Source: Alloyangia pacifica (GTDB lineage Bacteria; Pseudomonadota; Alphaproteobacteria; Rhodobacterales; Rhodobacteraceae). Taken from it: 64,000 nt of DNA. Below the pieces are notes generated by a model. That model was given only the letters and a program-made list of their open reading frames with translations, was not told the origin of the DNA and did not search any database. The stretch spans positions 57,830 to 121,829 of the forward strand of contig NZ_JAIVKX010000020.1 in assembly GCF_020524285.1 (NCBI RefSeq), written 5' to 3'. This document shows positions 17,823 through 27,137 of the stretch, one piece after another; position 1 is the first letter of the stretch, and every line of letters starts with the position of its first letter. The position numbers and the translations under genes were made by a program.

Positions 17823-18785
17823 TCAGCTCCCCGGCTGCAGCTTGGCGGGGATCTCGAGCCCCTGCTCCTCGAACCAGCGCGCCGCGCCCGGATGCAGCGG
17901 GACGGTGCCGTAGTCGAGCGTCATCTGGGCCAGGTCCGCGCCCTTCAGGCTGGCCATGGCATTGGCCTGCGCGCTGTCGTCGGCCATGATCGCCGAGACG
18001 ATCTTGTAGGCGGTCTCGTCGTCCATCGAGGCGGGCGCGGCCACGCCGACGCCGAAGCTCCAGGTGGTGTAGGCGGGGATGCCATCGGCGGCACCCTCGG
18101 GAATGTCGATCACCGAGATGTCGGGCATCTTCTCGCGCAGGGTGTCCGCCTGGGCGTCCGAAAGACCGACCACGGTGATGTCGGTCGAGGTGGCGATGTC
18201 CATGGTCGAGCCGTCGAGCTTCATGCCCGAGCCCGATTTCACGTAGCCCGCCACGCGGTTGTCCTTGATCGCGCCGACGATGTCGGTGGTCGAGCCGCGC
18301 ACGTAGTCCGCCTCGAGCCCCAGCGCGGTGAACACCGCCTCGGTGGTCGACTCGGTGCTCGAGCCCTTGATGCCCGGGTTGAAGCGCACGCCCGACAGAC
18401 CCTCGAGGCTGTCCACGCCCGCGTCCTTGCGCAGGATCACGTTCTGCGGCGCGTTGGTGTAGACCCAGAGCAGGCGCAGGTCCTGGGCGTTGCCCTCGAA
18501 GGCGTTGGTGCCCGAAACCGCGTGCTGCGCCGCGTTGGTGGTCACGAGGCCGAGGTCGACCTGACCGCGCGCCATGCGGCGGATGTTGTCCATCGTGGCG
18601 CCGGTCTCGACCACCGAGGCCTTCAGCCCCTCGGCGTTTTCGTTGATCAGCTGGCCGACGGCGACGAAATACCCGTAGTGGCTCGACGAGGCCGAGGTCG
18701 AGCCGATCAGCAGGTCGGTCTCCTGCGCCAGCGCCGGACCGGCAATCAGAGTTGCGCCCATGAGGGCGTAGAGCGTTGATTTCAT
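17823..18785 (-). CDS. TAXI-family TRAP transporter solute-binding protein
   Basis: A 320-residue periplasmic protein with a signal peptide (MKSTLYALMGATLIAGPALA, cut near residue 20). The mature start TDLLIGSTSASSSHYGYF is the TAXI pattern of glycine- and serine-rich ligand-loop residues. Other family segments are VVETGATMDNIRRMARGQVDLG and FNPGIKGSSTE. It is the first gene of the leftward operon and is divergent from a LysR regulator. The ligand is not predictable; TAXI proteins bind amino acids or dicarboxylates. Confidence 0.92.
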   Translation of the reverse strand: MKSTLYALMGATLIAGPALAQETDLLIGSTSASSSHYGYFVAVGQLINENAEGLKASVVETGATMDNIRRMARGQVDLGLVTTNAAQHAVSGTNAFEGNAQDLRLLWVYTNAPQNVILRKDAGVDSLEGLSGVRFNPGIKGSSTESTTEAVFTALGLEADYVRGSTTDIVGAIKDNRVAGYVKSGSGMKLDGSTMDIATSTDITVVGLSDAQADTLREKMPDISVIDIPEGAADGIPAYTTWSFGVGVAAPASMDDETAYKIVSAIMADDSAQANAMASLKGADLAQMTLDYGTVPLHPGAARWFEEQGLEIPAKLQPGS

Positions 18786-18880
18786 GATGTCCTCCCTTGG
18801 ACCCCGGTTGCGGGATCGTGGGGGCTACAATGCCGCAGGATGTTTATTGCCTGAAGTGAGATTTCTGACATTATTCGTGC

Positions 18881-19810
18881 ATGGAACGCACCAATCCCTC
18901 GCTCGCCGATTTCAACGCCGTCCTCGTGCTGCTGCGCTGCGGCTCGTTCCGCGCCGCCGCCGAGGTTCTGGCGCTCTCGCCCTCGGCCCTGTCGCGGCAG
19001 ATCACCGGGCTCGAGGCCCGGCTCGGCGCCCGGCTCTTCGACCGCGACACCCGTAACGTCGCGCCCACCGCCTCGGGTCTCGCCTTCGGGCGCGTGGCGG
19101 AGCGGATGATCAACACCGCCGACGACGGCATGGCGGAATTCGAGGCGCATCTGTCGGCCCGCAACGGGCGGCTGACCATCGCTGGGCTGCCCTCGGTGAC
19201 CGCCGGCCTGCTGCCGGGGCTGCTGCGGAGCTTCTCCGCCGAACACCCGGATATCGACCTGCGCATCGTCGACGCGCTTTCGGGCAGCGTGATCGAGGCC
19301 GTCGAGGCGGGCATCGCCGAGATCGGTTTCACCGCCGGCACGCTCTCGGCCCGCAGCCGGCTCACCTTCCAGCCGCTGATGGATGACCACTTCGTCGCCG
19401 TGGGGGCGCCCGACGGGCCGCTGCGCGCGGCGCGCGACTACGCCTGGGAAGAGCTGGTCGAGATGCCCTTCATCGCCATGGCGCAGGGCACCAGCGTGCG
19501 CGAGCTGATCGACGGTGCCTGCCTGCGCATCGGGCACACGCTCGCGCCCCGCTTCGAGGTGGCGCACCTTGCCACGGCGGGGGCCCTTGTCGCCGAGGGC
19601 CTGGGGATCACCGCCCTGCCGACGCTGACCCTGCCGGTTCTGCGCACGGAAGCCCTGGTCCAGCGCGAGATCATCGGCTTCGGCGCGCGGCGGCGGATCG
19701 GGCTGGTGCGGCGTTCCGGGCAATCCCTCTCGCCTTCGGCGCAAGCCTTCCTGGCGCATGTGCGCGAGGCCAGCACCCTCGGGCGCGCGCCCGGAGGAAG
19801 CCGCGGATAG
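18881..19810 (+). CDS. LysR-family transcriptional regulator
   Basis: A 309-residue regulator. The winged HTH at residues 6-65 (FNAVLVLLRCGSFRAAAEVL then LSPSALSRQITGLEARLG) is followed by a LysR substrate-binding domain from about residue 90. It is divergent from the TAXI-TRAP/AtuA operon across 95 bases, the normal arrangement for a LysR activator and its target. No convincing Shine-Dalgarno sequence precedes the ATG, so translation may be leaderless or weak. The coinducer is presumably the transported compound. Confidence 0.9.
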   Translation: MERTNPSLADFNAVLVLLRCGSFRAAAEVLALSPSALSRQITGLEARLGARLFDRDTRNVAPTASGLAFGRVAERMINTADDGMAEFEAHLSARNGRLTIAGLPSVTAGLLPGLLRSFSAEHPDIDLRIVDALSGSVIEAVEAGIAEIGFTAGTLSARSRLTFQPLMDDHFVAVGAPDGPLRAARDYAWEELVEMPFIAMAQGTSVRELIDGACLRIGHTLAPRFEVAHLATAGALVAEGLGITALPTLTLPVLRTEALVQREIIGFGARRRIGLVRRSGQSLSPSAQAFLAHVREASTLGRAPGGSRG

Positions 19811-20080
19811 AGCCGCGGGTCCGGACGGGCGCGTCTCCGCTCTCCGGTGACTTGCTCCGGCGTCTCTTGTCCGGGCACTTTCGGCGCGCGTGACCTCGCG
19901 ACGGCGTTTACCGCGCCCGCAACTGCTGGCACCCTGCGATCTCTATGACGTCTGGCGCTGTTTGACGCGACCTGTGGCAAGGTCCGCGCCAGGCGCCGCC
20001 TCCGGCGCGGCTGGCCTTGCGCGGCGATCTGCGCGAGATAGCCCTGCGGCCCGGACGCCGCGACGAGCGAAAGGGATCAC

Positions 20081-21034
20081 GTGCGACTTCTTCTGGTACA
20101 CACCGGCGGCACCATCGGCATGGCGGCCACAGCGCAGGGCTTCGCACCGCGGGCCGGAGTCTTAGAAGACGCGCTGCAGCGGCTCGAGGCCGAGGGCCGC
20201 CTGCCGCATCCGGTCACCCTGCACCAGCTCGACCGGCTGATCGACAGCGCCGAGGCGACCCCGGAGGACTGGAACCGGCTCACGCGGCTGCTCACCGAGG
20301 CGCAGGCCGATTTCGACGCCGTCGTGGTGACCCATGGCACCGACACGCTGGCCTTCACCGCCGCCGCGCTCTGCCTCGCGCTGCGCGGGCTGGGCAAGCC
20401 GGTGATCCTCACCGGCTCGATGCTGCCGCTGACGGTCGAGGGCAGCGATGGCTGGGACAACCTGGCGGATGCGCTCGCGGCGGCGACGCAGGCCGCGCCC
20501 GGCGTCTGGGTGCAATTCGCCGGCCACCTGCTGCACGGCGGGCGACTGCGCAAGACCCACTCCGGCGCGCGCGATGCCTTTGCCGCCGAGCAGACCGGGG
20601 CCGCCCCGCTCTTCCCGGCGCCGCAGCTCGCGGGGATCGAGGTCGGCGCGCACCGGGTCGCGATCCTGTCGCTGGCGCCGGGTGCCTGCACCGAAATCCT
20701 GGGCTTTGCCGCCGAGAGCTGCGACGGGCTGGTGCTGCGCTGCTACGGCGCGGGCACCGCCCCCGACACGCCGCAGATGCGCGCCGCGCTGTCCCGCGCC
20801 GCCGCGCGCGGGGTGCCGGTGGTGGCGGTCAGCCAATGCCCCGAGGGCGGCATCAGCCTCGGCACCTACGCCGCGGGCGGGGTGCTGCGCGACACCAAGG
20901 TCATCGACGGGCGCGACATGACCCCCGAGATGGCCTACGCCAAGCTGCACCACGCGCTGTCGATGACCCAAGACGCCGAAGCGCGCCGCACCTTCCTCGC
21001 CCGCCCCGCCTGCGGCGAGATGCGGGATGCCTGA
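20081..21034 (+). CDS. Asparaginase
   Basis: A 317-residue L-asparaginase-family amidohydrolase that would hydrolyse asparagine to aspartate and ammonia. The nucleophile motif HTGGTIGMA is at 7-15 and the second catalytic motif THGTDTLAF is in the first third. The GSMLP loop and a C-terminal small domain are also present. It starts at GTG (MRLLLVHTGG); there is no signal peptide, so it is cytoplasmic (type I-like). It stands alone, 270 bases after the LysR gene, and its 3' end faces the HTH regulator gene. Confidence 0.9.
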   Translation: MRLLLVHTGGTIGMAATAQGFAPRAGVLEDALQRLEAEGRLPHPVTLHQLDRLIDSAEATPEDWNRLTRLLTEAQADFDAVVVTHGTDTLAFTAAALCLALRGLGKPVILTGSMLPLTVEGSDGWDNLADALAAATQAAPGVWVQFAGHLLHGGRLRKTHSGARDAFAAEQTGAAPLFPAPQLAGIEVGAHRVAILSLAPGACTEILGFAAESCDGLVLRCYGAGTAPDTPQMRAALSRAAARGVPVVAVSQCPEGGISLGTYAAGGVLRDTKVIDGRDMTPEMAYAKLHHALSMTQDAEARRTFLARPACGEMRDA

Positions 21035-21052
21035 GCCGCGGGCGGGCAGCGC

Positions 21053-21865
21053 TCAGGCCAGCGGCGCCTCGACCAGCGGCCCGGGGTGGCGGCTCCAGGA
21101 GCTGAGCATCTCGCGCACCTCCTCGGGGATGTCGGGGCTGTCCGGCGCGTAGAGCGCGCTGCGCCGCATCTGCCGGCGCAGGTCGATGCTCTCGCCGAGG
21201 TACTCGAAGACGATCTGCGTCGCCGCCGGCGGGCGCGGCGCCCGCGCCGCCACCCCCGAGACCACGCCGGTCAGGTAGCGGATGCGGTTGTTGTAGCTGG
21301 GATAGAGGATGATCTGCATCACCTCGTTCTTGGTCAGCGTCTCCATTACCGTCATGAAGATCCGGTCGCCCAGCACGAAGCAGGCGCCCTGGTACTTGCA
21401 GGTGAACTTCGAGCGTCCCGGCTTGCCCACGTTCTCGATGGTCTTGAGGTTCATGCCGAAGGGCGTCGGGTAGATCCGCCCCACCGCCAGCAGCACCTGC
21501 CCCGGATGCGACATGGAGTTGTAGTAGATCAGGTAGTAGCCGCGGTAGGGCTGCAGCGCGCGCTGCGAGTCGAGCCTCACGTCGTTGGCCAGCGCCGCCA
21601 CCACGTTGCGCTCCACCGAGGCCGGGGCGTGCCGCGGGCGCAGCCGCACCAGCTCGGAGAACTTGGCATGCGGCAGCAGCATCTCGCTCTCGTCCACCCC
21701 GAAGAAGTCGCACATCCGCTGCATCAGCCGCAGCGACGGGTAGGTCTCGCCCGAAAGGTAGCGGTTGAACTGCGAGCGGTTGACGCCAAGCTGTCGGCAG
21801 ACCTCGGCAATCGACGGGTGGTAGCTGCAGAGCAGCCGCAGGTTCCGGGGCAGGTCGCGCGCCAT
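21053..21865 (-). CDS. Helix-turn-helix transcriptional regulator with uncharacterised C-terminal domain
   Basis: A 270-residue protein. Residues about 10-65 form a Cro/CI-type HTH (SIAEVCRQLGVNRSQFNRYL then PSLRLMQRMCDFFGVDESEM). The remaining 200 residues form a domain I do not recognise, with GYYLIYYNSMSHPGQ, CKYQGACFVLGDRIFM and YPSYNNRIRYLTGVVSG blocks. The start at 21865 is set by GAAGGA about 7 bases upstream. It is divergent from the AGCS symporter gene; the intergenic region has a GTTGA-N12-TCAAC dyad (21883-21904) that could be its operator. It may sense an amino acid, which is inference. Confidence 0.82.
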   Translation of the reverse strand: MARDLPRNLRLLCSYHPSIAEVCRQLGVNRSQFNRYLSGETYPSLRLMQRMCDFFGVDESEMLLPHAKFSELVRLRPRHAPASVERNVVAALANDVRLDSQRALQPYRGYYLIYYNSMSHPGQVLLAVGRIYPTPFGMNLKTIENVGKPGRSKFTCKYQGACFVLGDRIFMTVMETLTKNEVMQIILYPSYNNRIRYLTGVVSGVAARAPRPPAATQIVFEYLGESIDLRRQMRRSALYAPDSPDIPEEVREMLSSWSRHPGPLVEAPLA

Positions 21866-21882
21866 GCGCTCATCCTTCGCTA

Positions 21883-21904
21883 GTTGACGCGCTCCCGTAT
21901 CAAC
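21883..21904. promoter_or_regulatory. Candidate operator between HTH regulator and AGCS symporter genes
   Basis: A 5-base inverted repeat, GTTGA and TCAAC with a 12-base spacer, lies just upstream of the HTH regulator start. A CTAGT word recurs about 40 bases further on. The position in a divergent 212-base promoter region suggests autoregulation, but the arms are short. Confidence 0.3.
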
Positions 21905-22077
21905 CAGCACCAGGGGGGCGCAAGCTAGTGAAATGGTAATCCTGCAGCGCCTGCCTAGGGTGCGCCCACTTCGCGCACCCCGGTGTGCCCATCCCGCGCG
22001 GTCCGATGCGCCCCCTGCGCACTCAGGCGTGCGCCTGGCCCGCGCAACGCTGACCGCATTAACCCTTGGAGGAGTGC

Positions 22078-23505
22078 ATGGAATTTCTGGAAATGATCTT
22101 CGGCAAGATCGGAGATCTGACATGGGGCTGGTCGCTGATCCCGATCCTGGTGATCTTCGGCTGCTTCATCACCCTGGCGACGGGCTTCGTCCAGGTCCGC
22201 TTCTTCGGGCGCATGTTCCGCGTCCTGAGCAGCGCCAACAACTCGCATGACCCCAGCCGCATCTCGGCGCGCGAAGCGCTGCTGGTCTCGGTCGGCGGAC
22301 GCGTCGGCGGCGGCAATATCGCGGGCGTCGCGGTGGCGATCACCCTCGGCGGGCCGGGCGCGGTGTTCTGGATGTGGGCGGTGGCGCTGGTCGGCATGGC
22401 CACCAGCCTCGTCGAATGCTCGATCGCGCAGCTCTACAAGCGCCGCGTCGACGAGACCACCTTCCGCGGCGGCCCGGCCCTGTCGATCATCCACGGGCTC
22501 GGCAAGGAGTTCCGCTGGCTGGCGGTGGTCTACGCGGTCTGCCTGATCGCCGCCTTCGGCTTCGGCTTCAACGCCTTCCAGGGCAATACCGTCGCCGGCG
22601 CCGTGCAGGACAGCCTCGGCATCGAGCGGCTGTGGACCGGCATAGCCCTGTCGCTGATCGCCGGCGCGATCATCTTCGGCGGCATCCACCGCATCGCCAA
22701 GGCGTCGGACGTGATCGTGCCGATCATGGCCGTCGGCTACCTGGCGCTGGCGCTGATCGTCATCGTGCTCAACATCACCGAGATCCCAGGCGTGATCTCC
22801 TCGATCGTCCGCAACGCCTTCGGCTTCGAGCAGGCGGTCGGCGGCGGCATGGGGGCGGCGCTGGCGCAGGGCCTGCGGCGCGGGCTTTTCTCCAACGAGG
22901 CGGGCCTCGGCTCGGCGCCCAACGTGGCGGCCACCGCCGAGGTGCGCCACCCGATCAGCCAGGGCATCACGCAGTCCTTCTCGGTGTTCATCGACACCAT
23001 CCTGATCTGCTCGTGCACCGCCTTCATCATCCTGCTCGGCGATGTCTACGTGCCGGGGGCCGAGGGCATCGACGGCGTGGCGCTGACCCAGCAGTCGCTG
23101 GTCTCGCACCTCGGGGCCTGGGCGCAGTACTTCCTGACCGCGGCGATCCTGCTCTTCGCCTTCTCGTCGATCATCTACAACTACTACCTCGGCGAGAACG
23201 CCCTGACGGTGCTGTCGAAGAACCCTCTGTCGCTGGTAATCTTCCGCCTGGCGATCATGGCCATCGTCTTCGTCGGCGCGGTGGCGCCCGGCGCGACCGC
23301 GGTGTTCTTCTTCTCCGACCCGATGATGGGCGTGCTGGCGCTGGTCAACCTGCTGGTGATCATGATGCTCTTCCCGGTGGCGCTGCGCCTGCTGCGCGAC
23401 TTCAAGGCGCAGCTCTCGGCGGGGGTCGACCGTCCGGTGCTGAACCCGGACGACTACGCCGACCTCGACATCGACCGCGCAGCCTGGAACCGCACCGTGG
23501 AGTGA
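22078..23505 (+). CDS. Alanine/glycine:cation symporter (AGCS) family protein
   Basis: A 475-residue sodium-coupled amino-acid symporter with about eleven hydrophobic segments. Family landmarks are the VGGRVGGGNIAGVAVAI block near residue 76 and the signature GLFSNEAGLGSAPNVAATAE near 270. The ATG at 22078 follows TTGGAGGAG, which fixes the start over an in-frame ATG 12 bases earlier. It would import alanine, glycine or a similar amino acid. It is divergent from an HTH regulator and followed by a strong terminator, so it is a single-gene transcript. Confidence 0.92.
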   Translation: MEFLEMIFGKIGDLTWGWSLIPILVIFGCFITLATGFVQVRFFGRMFRVLSSANNSHDPSRISAREALLVSVGGRVGGGNIAGVAVAITLGGPGAVFWMWAVALVGMATSLVECSIAQLYKRRVDETTFRGGPALSIIHGLGKEFRWLAVVYAVCLIAAFGFGFNAFQGNTVAGAVQDSLGIERLWTGIALSLIAGAIIFGGIHRIAKASDVIVPIMAVGYLALALIVIVLNITEIPGVISSIVRNAFGFEQAVGGGMGAALAQGLRRGLFSNEAGLGSAPNVAATAEVRHPISQGITQSFSVFIDTILICSCTAFIILLGDVYVPGAEGIDGVALTQQSLVSHLGAWAQYFLTAAILLFAFSSIIYNYYLGENALTVLSKNPLSLVIFRLAIMAIVFVGAVAPGATAVFFFSDPMMGVLALVNLLVIMMLFPVALRLLRDFKAQLSAGVDRPVLNPDDYADLDIDRAAWNRTVE

Positions 23506-23534
23506 CCTGCGACGGTCCGGCCCGGGAAGCTCCG

Positions 23535-23566
23535 AAGGGGGCCGCCAACGCGCGGCCCCCTTTTTC
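23535..23566 (+). terminator. Rho-independent terminator after the AGCS symporter gene
   Basis: A perfect 11-base stem (AAGGGGGCCGC / GCGGCCCCCTT) with a 6-base loop is followed by TTT, 30 bases after the symporter stop codon. This is the clearest intrinsic terminator in the window. Confidence 0.88.
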
Positions 23567-23641
23567 ATGCGCCGCGCGCCCGGCGGCAAGTGGCGGTACG
23601 GCGCCCCCTGCCGGCCCCCGGAGGCGCGCGGCGCCCCCCGC

Positions 23642-25642
23642 TCAGAAGGTCATCTGCAGCCCGAGGTAGTAGGTCCGGCCCGGCCCGTTGTCGCTCGCGG
23701 CGTAGGGCTGGTACTCCACGTCGCCGAGGTTGGCGATCTTGGCGGTGAGCTGCAGGGAGTCGGTCGCCGCGTAACTGGCGAAGACATCCCAGAGCCCGTA
23801 GGCATCGCTTTCCGCCTCGCTGTCGATCGACACCCCGGCGGCGGTGTAGCTGTAGGTCGCCCCAGCGGTCAGATCGCCGTGCAGGAAGTGGCGGGCCAGC
23901 GTGGTCGAGAAGGTCTCGGGCGGCTGCAGCTCGTAGCCCTCGTAGCCCGACGGCGGGGTCGAGTCGGAGTTGGTGTAGGACAGCGCCGCCGACCAGAGTT
24001 CGGCATCGTAAGCCGCCTCGAGCTCGAGGCCATGCGTGACCGTGGTGCCGTCGATATTGTCGTAATAGGCCAGCGTCGTCGCGCCCACCGAGGTGTAGGT
24101 GTCCTCGGTCACATAGGCGACGTAATCCTCGACGTTCATTTTGAAATAGGCCAGCCGCGCGGTCAGCCGGTCGCCCGACGACAGCAGGTCGTTGCGGGCG
24201 ATGTTCACGCCGATCTCGCCGCCCTCGGTGGTCTCGGCCTCGAGGTCCGGGTTCGGCCCGAGGTAGAGGTTGAAGAAGCCGTAGCCGTGGAAGCTCTCCT
24301 GCAGGGTTTCCTGCAGCGACGGCGCCCGGGTGCTGCGCGAGACCGAGACATAGGGCTGCAGCCAGTCGTTCACCTGATAGGCCAGCGTCAGCTTGGGATC
24401 GAAGGAGGACTCGTCGATGTCCACGTCGCCGGACTGCAGCTCGTTGTCGAGCCGCCCGCTCAGGCTGTAGTCGCTGTAGCGCAGCGCCGCGGTAAATTCC
24501 CACGGGCCGTTCGCGAAGACGTTCTCGGTGAACACCCCGAGGTTTTTCGCCTCGCCGTAGGTCGGGTTCGCCCCGCCCTCGGCGCCGCCCAGCACGTCCT
24601 CGTAATACTCGAAACCGTTGGTCGAGGTGAGGCTCCAGCCGCCGAAGCCGTACTCGCTGACGTTGGTCACGTCGATCCCGGTGGTGATGGTCTGCATCTG
24701 CCGCCCGACGTAGGAGCCGGTGCCGTCGATCGAGCCGGTGTATTCGTTGTCGGTGACCGAGCGGTAGAGGTTCGCGCGCAGGTTCACCGCGGGGCTATAG
24801 TTCAGCGTGTAGCCCAGCTTGTAGAGATCGGTGGTCATCTCCTGCTCGTAGGAATTCGACGCGTAATCGGCATTCATCCGCGTCGCCAGCAGCTCGAGGC
24901 CCTGGGTCTCGGTGAGCGCGTAGCGCCCGCGCAGCATGTAGCTGTCGCGGTCCTTGTCGGTATTGGCGACCTCGTTGCCGGCGCCGTCCTCGAAGGCATC
25001 CGCCGTCGTGCGCGCATAGGCGCCCAGCACCGCGCCGCGCTCGCCGATATAGGCCGCAGCGCCCATGCGCCCGAAGTCATCGCCGTTGTCGCCGTAGGTC
25101 AGCTTGACCCGCCCCCCGGCCCCCTGGCCGTCGACGATGTCCTCGGGCGCGATCAGCCGGAAGTTCGCCGCCCCCGCCGAGCCGCTGCCGCCCGCCGTCA
25201 CCACCGCCCCGCGGGTGATGTCGATGCCCTGCAGGAACAGCGGCTCGAAGTTCGCGTAGCCTTCCGAAGCGTGGCCGTTGAAGCGGAAGTTCTGCGGTAC
25301 GCCCTCGACCGTCATCGCCACGCGCCCCTGCCCCTGCAGGCCGCGGATCGAGACCGCCACCCCGGGCTGCCCGGCGTTGAGCCGCGTCGAGGCACCCGGC
25401 GTCTGGCGGATCACCTCGTCCACCGTCGCCGTGCCGCCCTGCGCGGTCACCGCGCTGCCCTCGATATGCGACGTGTTCTCGCCCGCGTAGACCGGCGTGC
25501 CGTCCGCCGAGGTGCCCACCACGATCCGCCCGAGGAAAACCGCCTCGCTGTCGTCCGCGTCCTGCGCGAGACCCTGCGTCCCGGTCGCCGCCATCACCAG
25601 CGCCATGGCGGTCGCGCAGCGGTGCATCGCTGAAACTGTCAT
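23642..25642 (-). CDS. hmuR: TonB-dependent outer-membrane heme receptor
   Basis: A 666-residue TonB-dependent receptor. The start MTVSAMHRCATAMALVMAAT opens a signal peptide; a second in-frame ATG lies 15 bases later. A plug domain follows (GGTATVDEVIRQTPGAS; VSIRGLQGQGRVAMTVEGVP), then a 22-strand barrel ending in the C-terminal aromatic YYLGLQMTF. The RAPSLQE and GPNPDLEAE blocks with an intervening His (FHGYGF) are the FRAP/NPNL-type region of heme receptors. It is divergent from hmuSTUV. A lanthanide or other metallophore role is less likely given these neighbours. Confidence 0.88.
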   Translation of the reverse strand: MTVSAMHRCATAMALVMAATGTQGLAQDADDSEAVFLGRIVVGTSADGTPVYAGENTSHIEGSAVTAQGGTATVDEVIRQTPGASTRLNAGQPGVAVSIRGLQGQGRVAMTVEGVPQNFRFNGHASEGYANFEPLFLQGIDITRGAVVTAGGSGSAGAANFRLIAPEDIVDGQGAGGRVKLTYGDNGDDFGRMGAAAYIGERGAVLGAYARTTADAFEDGAGNEVANTDKDRDSYMLRGRYALTETQGLELLATRMNADYASNSYEQEMTTDLYKLGYTLNYSPAVNLRANLYRSVTDNEYTGSIDGTGSYVGRQMQTITTGIDVTNVSEYGFGGWSLTSTNGFEYYEDVLGGAEGGANPTYGEAKNLGVFTENVFANGPWEFTAALRYSDYSLSGRLDNELQSGDVDIDESSFDPKLTLAYQVNDWLQPYVSVSRSTRAPSLQETLQESFHGYGFFNLYLGPNPDLEAETTEGGEIGVNIARNDLLSSGDRLTARLAYFKMNVEDYVAYVTEDTYTSVGATTLAYYDNIDGTTVTHGLELEAAYDAELWSAALSYTNSDSTPPSGYEGYELQPPETFSTTLARHFLHGDLTAGATYSYTAAGVSIDSEAESDAYGLWDVFASYAATDSLQLTAKIANLGDVEYQPYAASDNGPGRTYYLGLQMTF

Positions 25643-26069
25643 CGTCTTGTCCGTCCTTGTCCCTGCGCCGGCGGGACATGCCTGCAACGGCAGCCACGCC
25701 CGGAGCCCGCAGGGGCACCGGCGCACGCGTCATCGAGCGTCCGGCTGCGGCCGGTCGCCCTGGGTTTTCGATTTGGGGTTTTCGCTCGCGCAGACGTTCG
25801 GGCAGAGGCTGCCCGACCACTTTCAGCTGGCGCTCTGCAAGGGGTAAATTCCCTCGGGGCAAGAAGTCAAGTATTTTACTCTGGAATTATTTTCGCCCTG
25901 CCAGAGACTTGTGCGGGCCATGGCGACGCCGCCCCGCCCGCGCCGCGGCCCTTGCGCGCCGCCTCTACCTGAGTATAAATGTCGGGTATAACTGCAGAGT
26001 TTCGCTCCAGCCACTGCGCCCGAGGGTGCACGCCAGACATCGCGTCCACACAGGCCAGGAGTGACAGCA
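25643..26069. promoter_or_regulatory. Divergent promoter region of the heme uptake locus
   Basis: This 427-base gap holds no convincing gene. It contains a 17-base hairpin (CGGGCAG / CTGCCCG, 25799-25815) in the receptor leader, and an AT-rich patch at 25861-25993 that includes a leftward TTGACT (-35-like) and a rightward TATAAC (-10-like) hexamer. Iron control is expected for heme uptake, but no clean Fur, RirA or Irr box could be identified by eye. Confidence 0.45.
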
Positions 26070-27137
26070 ATGTCCCAGACCCCGTCCCCATCCGCGTCCT
26101 TGTCCGCCGAGGACATCCGCACCGCCCGTCTCGCACAGGCCACCCTGCGCGACCGCGACGTCGCCGAGCAGCTCGGGATCAGCGAAGCGCAGCTCATGGC
26201 CGCCCATGTCGGCCAGGGCGTCACCCGGATCAGCGCCGATCCGGACCGGCTGATGGCCGCCGCCGAGCGGCTCGGCGAGGTCATGGCGCTGACCCGCACG
26301 CCCTCCTGCGTGCACGAGAAGGTCGGGCGCTACGCCAATTACCACGCGGGCGAGCATGCCGCGATGGTGCTCAACGACGAGATCGACCTGCGCATTTTCC
26401 CGCGGCACTGGGTGCATGGCTTCGCGCTCGACCAGCAGACCGAAAAGGGCCGGCGCCGCGCGCTGCTGGTCTACGACGCCGCCGGGGACGCGGTGCACAA
26501 GATCCACCTGCGCCCGGGCTCGGACCATGCCGCCTGGGAGGCCGTGGTCGCCGGGCTCGCGCTCGAGACGCAGGACGACACGCTGCAGACCGCCCCGCGA
26601 GAGGCGCCGGAGCCCGCGAAATCCCGCCCCGACCGCGCCGAGGAGCTGCGCGCCAACTGGGACAGGCTCACCGACACCCACCAGTTCCTGATGATGGTCA
26701 GCCGGCTCAAGATGAACCGGCTCGGCGCCTACCGCATCGCGGGCGCCCCCTACGTCCGTCCGCTCGCGCCGCAGAGCCTCGGCACGCTGTTCACCGAGCT
26801 TTCGGCCAGCCAGGTGCCGGTGATGATCTTCGTCGGCAACCAGGGCTGCATCCAGATCCATTCCGGCCCGGTCACCAATATCAAGACCATGGGGCCCTGG
26901 CTGAACGTGCTCGACCCCGGCTTCGACATGCACCTGCGCAGCGACCATGTCGCCGAGGTCTGGGAGGTGCACAAGCCGACCCGCCGCGGCATGGCGGTCT
27001 CGGTCGAGGCCTTCGACGCCGAGGGCCGGATCATCCTGCAGATCTTCGGGGTGCGCAAACCGCAGGACCGGGCCGCCGAGTTCGAGGCGCTCGCCGCCGC
27101 CCTGCCCGAAGCCGCACCCGCCGAGGTGCTGTCGTGA
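26070..27137 (+). CDS. hmuS: Hemin-degrading / heme chaperone protein HmuS
   Basis: A 355-residue cytoplasmic HemS/ChuX-family protein with the usual internal duplication (halves of about 170 residues), matching the family length. Visible blocks are TRTPSCVHEKVGRY, MVLNDEIDLRIFPRHW and, in the second half, the corresponding TDTHQFLMMVSRLKMNRLGA and MIFVGNQGCIQIHSGPV. The ATG at 26070 is preferred over the GTG nine bases earlier because AGGAG lies 9 bases upstream. It is the first gene of hmuSTUV and would accept or degrade imported heme to release iron. Confidence 0.93.
   Translation: MSQTPSPSASLSAEDIRTARLAQATLRDRDVAEQLGISEAQLMAAHVGQGVTRISADPDRLMAAAERLGEVMALTRTPSCVHEKVGRYANYHAGEHAAMVLNDEIDLRIFPRHWVHGFALDQQTEKGRRRALLVYDAAGDAVHKIHLRPGSDHAAWEAVVAGLALETQDDTLQTAPREAPEPAKSRPDRAEELRANWDRLTDTHQFLMMVSRLKMNRLGAYRIAGAPYVRPLAPQSLGTLFTELSASQVPVMIFVGNQGCIQIHSGPVTNIKTMGPWLNVLDPGFDMHLRSDHVAEVWEVHKPTRRGMAVSVEAFDAEGRIILQIFGVRKPQDRAAEFEALAAALPEAAPAEVLS

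Noticed and set aside
23642..25642. Lanthanide (LutH-like) TonB receptor for the XoxF island
   Set aside because: The RAPS/NPDL heme-receptor region and direct divergence from hmuSTUV favour heme; distance from XoxF genes is about 28 kb.
25880..25905. Irr/ICE-like box in the heme promoter
   Set aside because: Only partial similarity to TTTAGAA..TTCTAAA with several mismatches in both halves.
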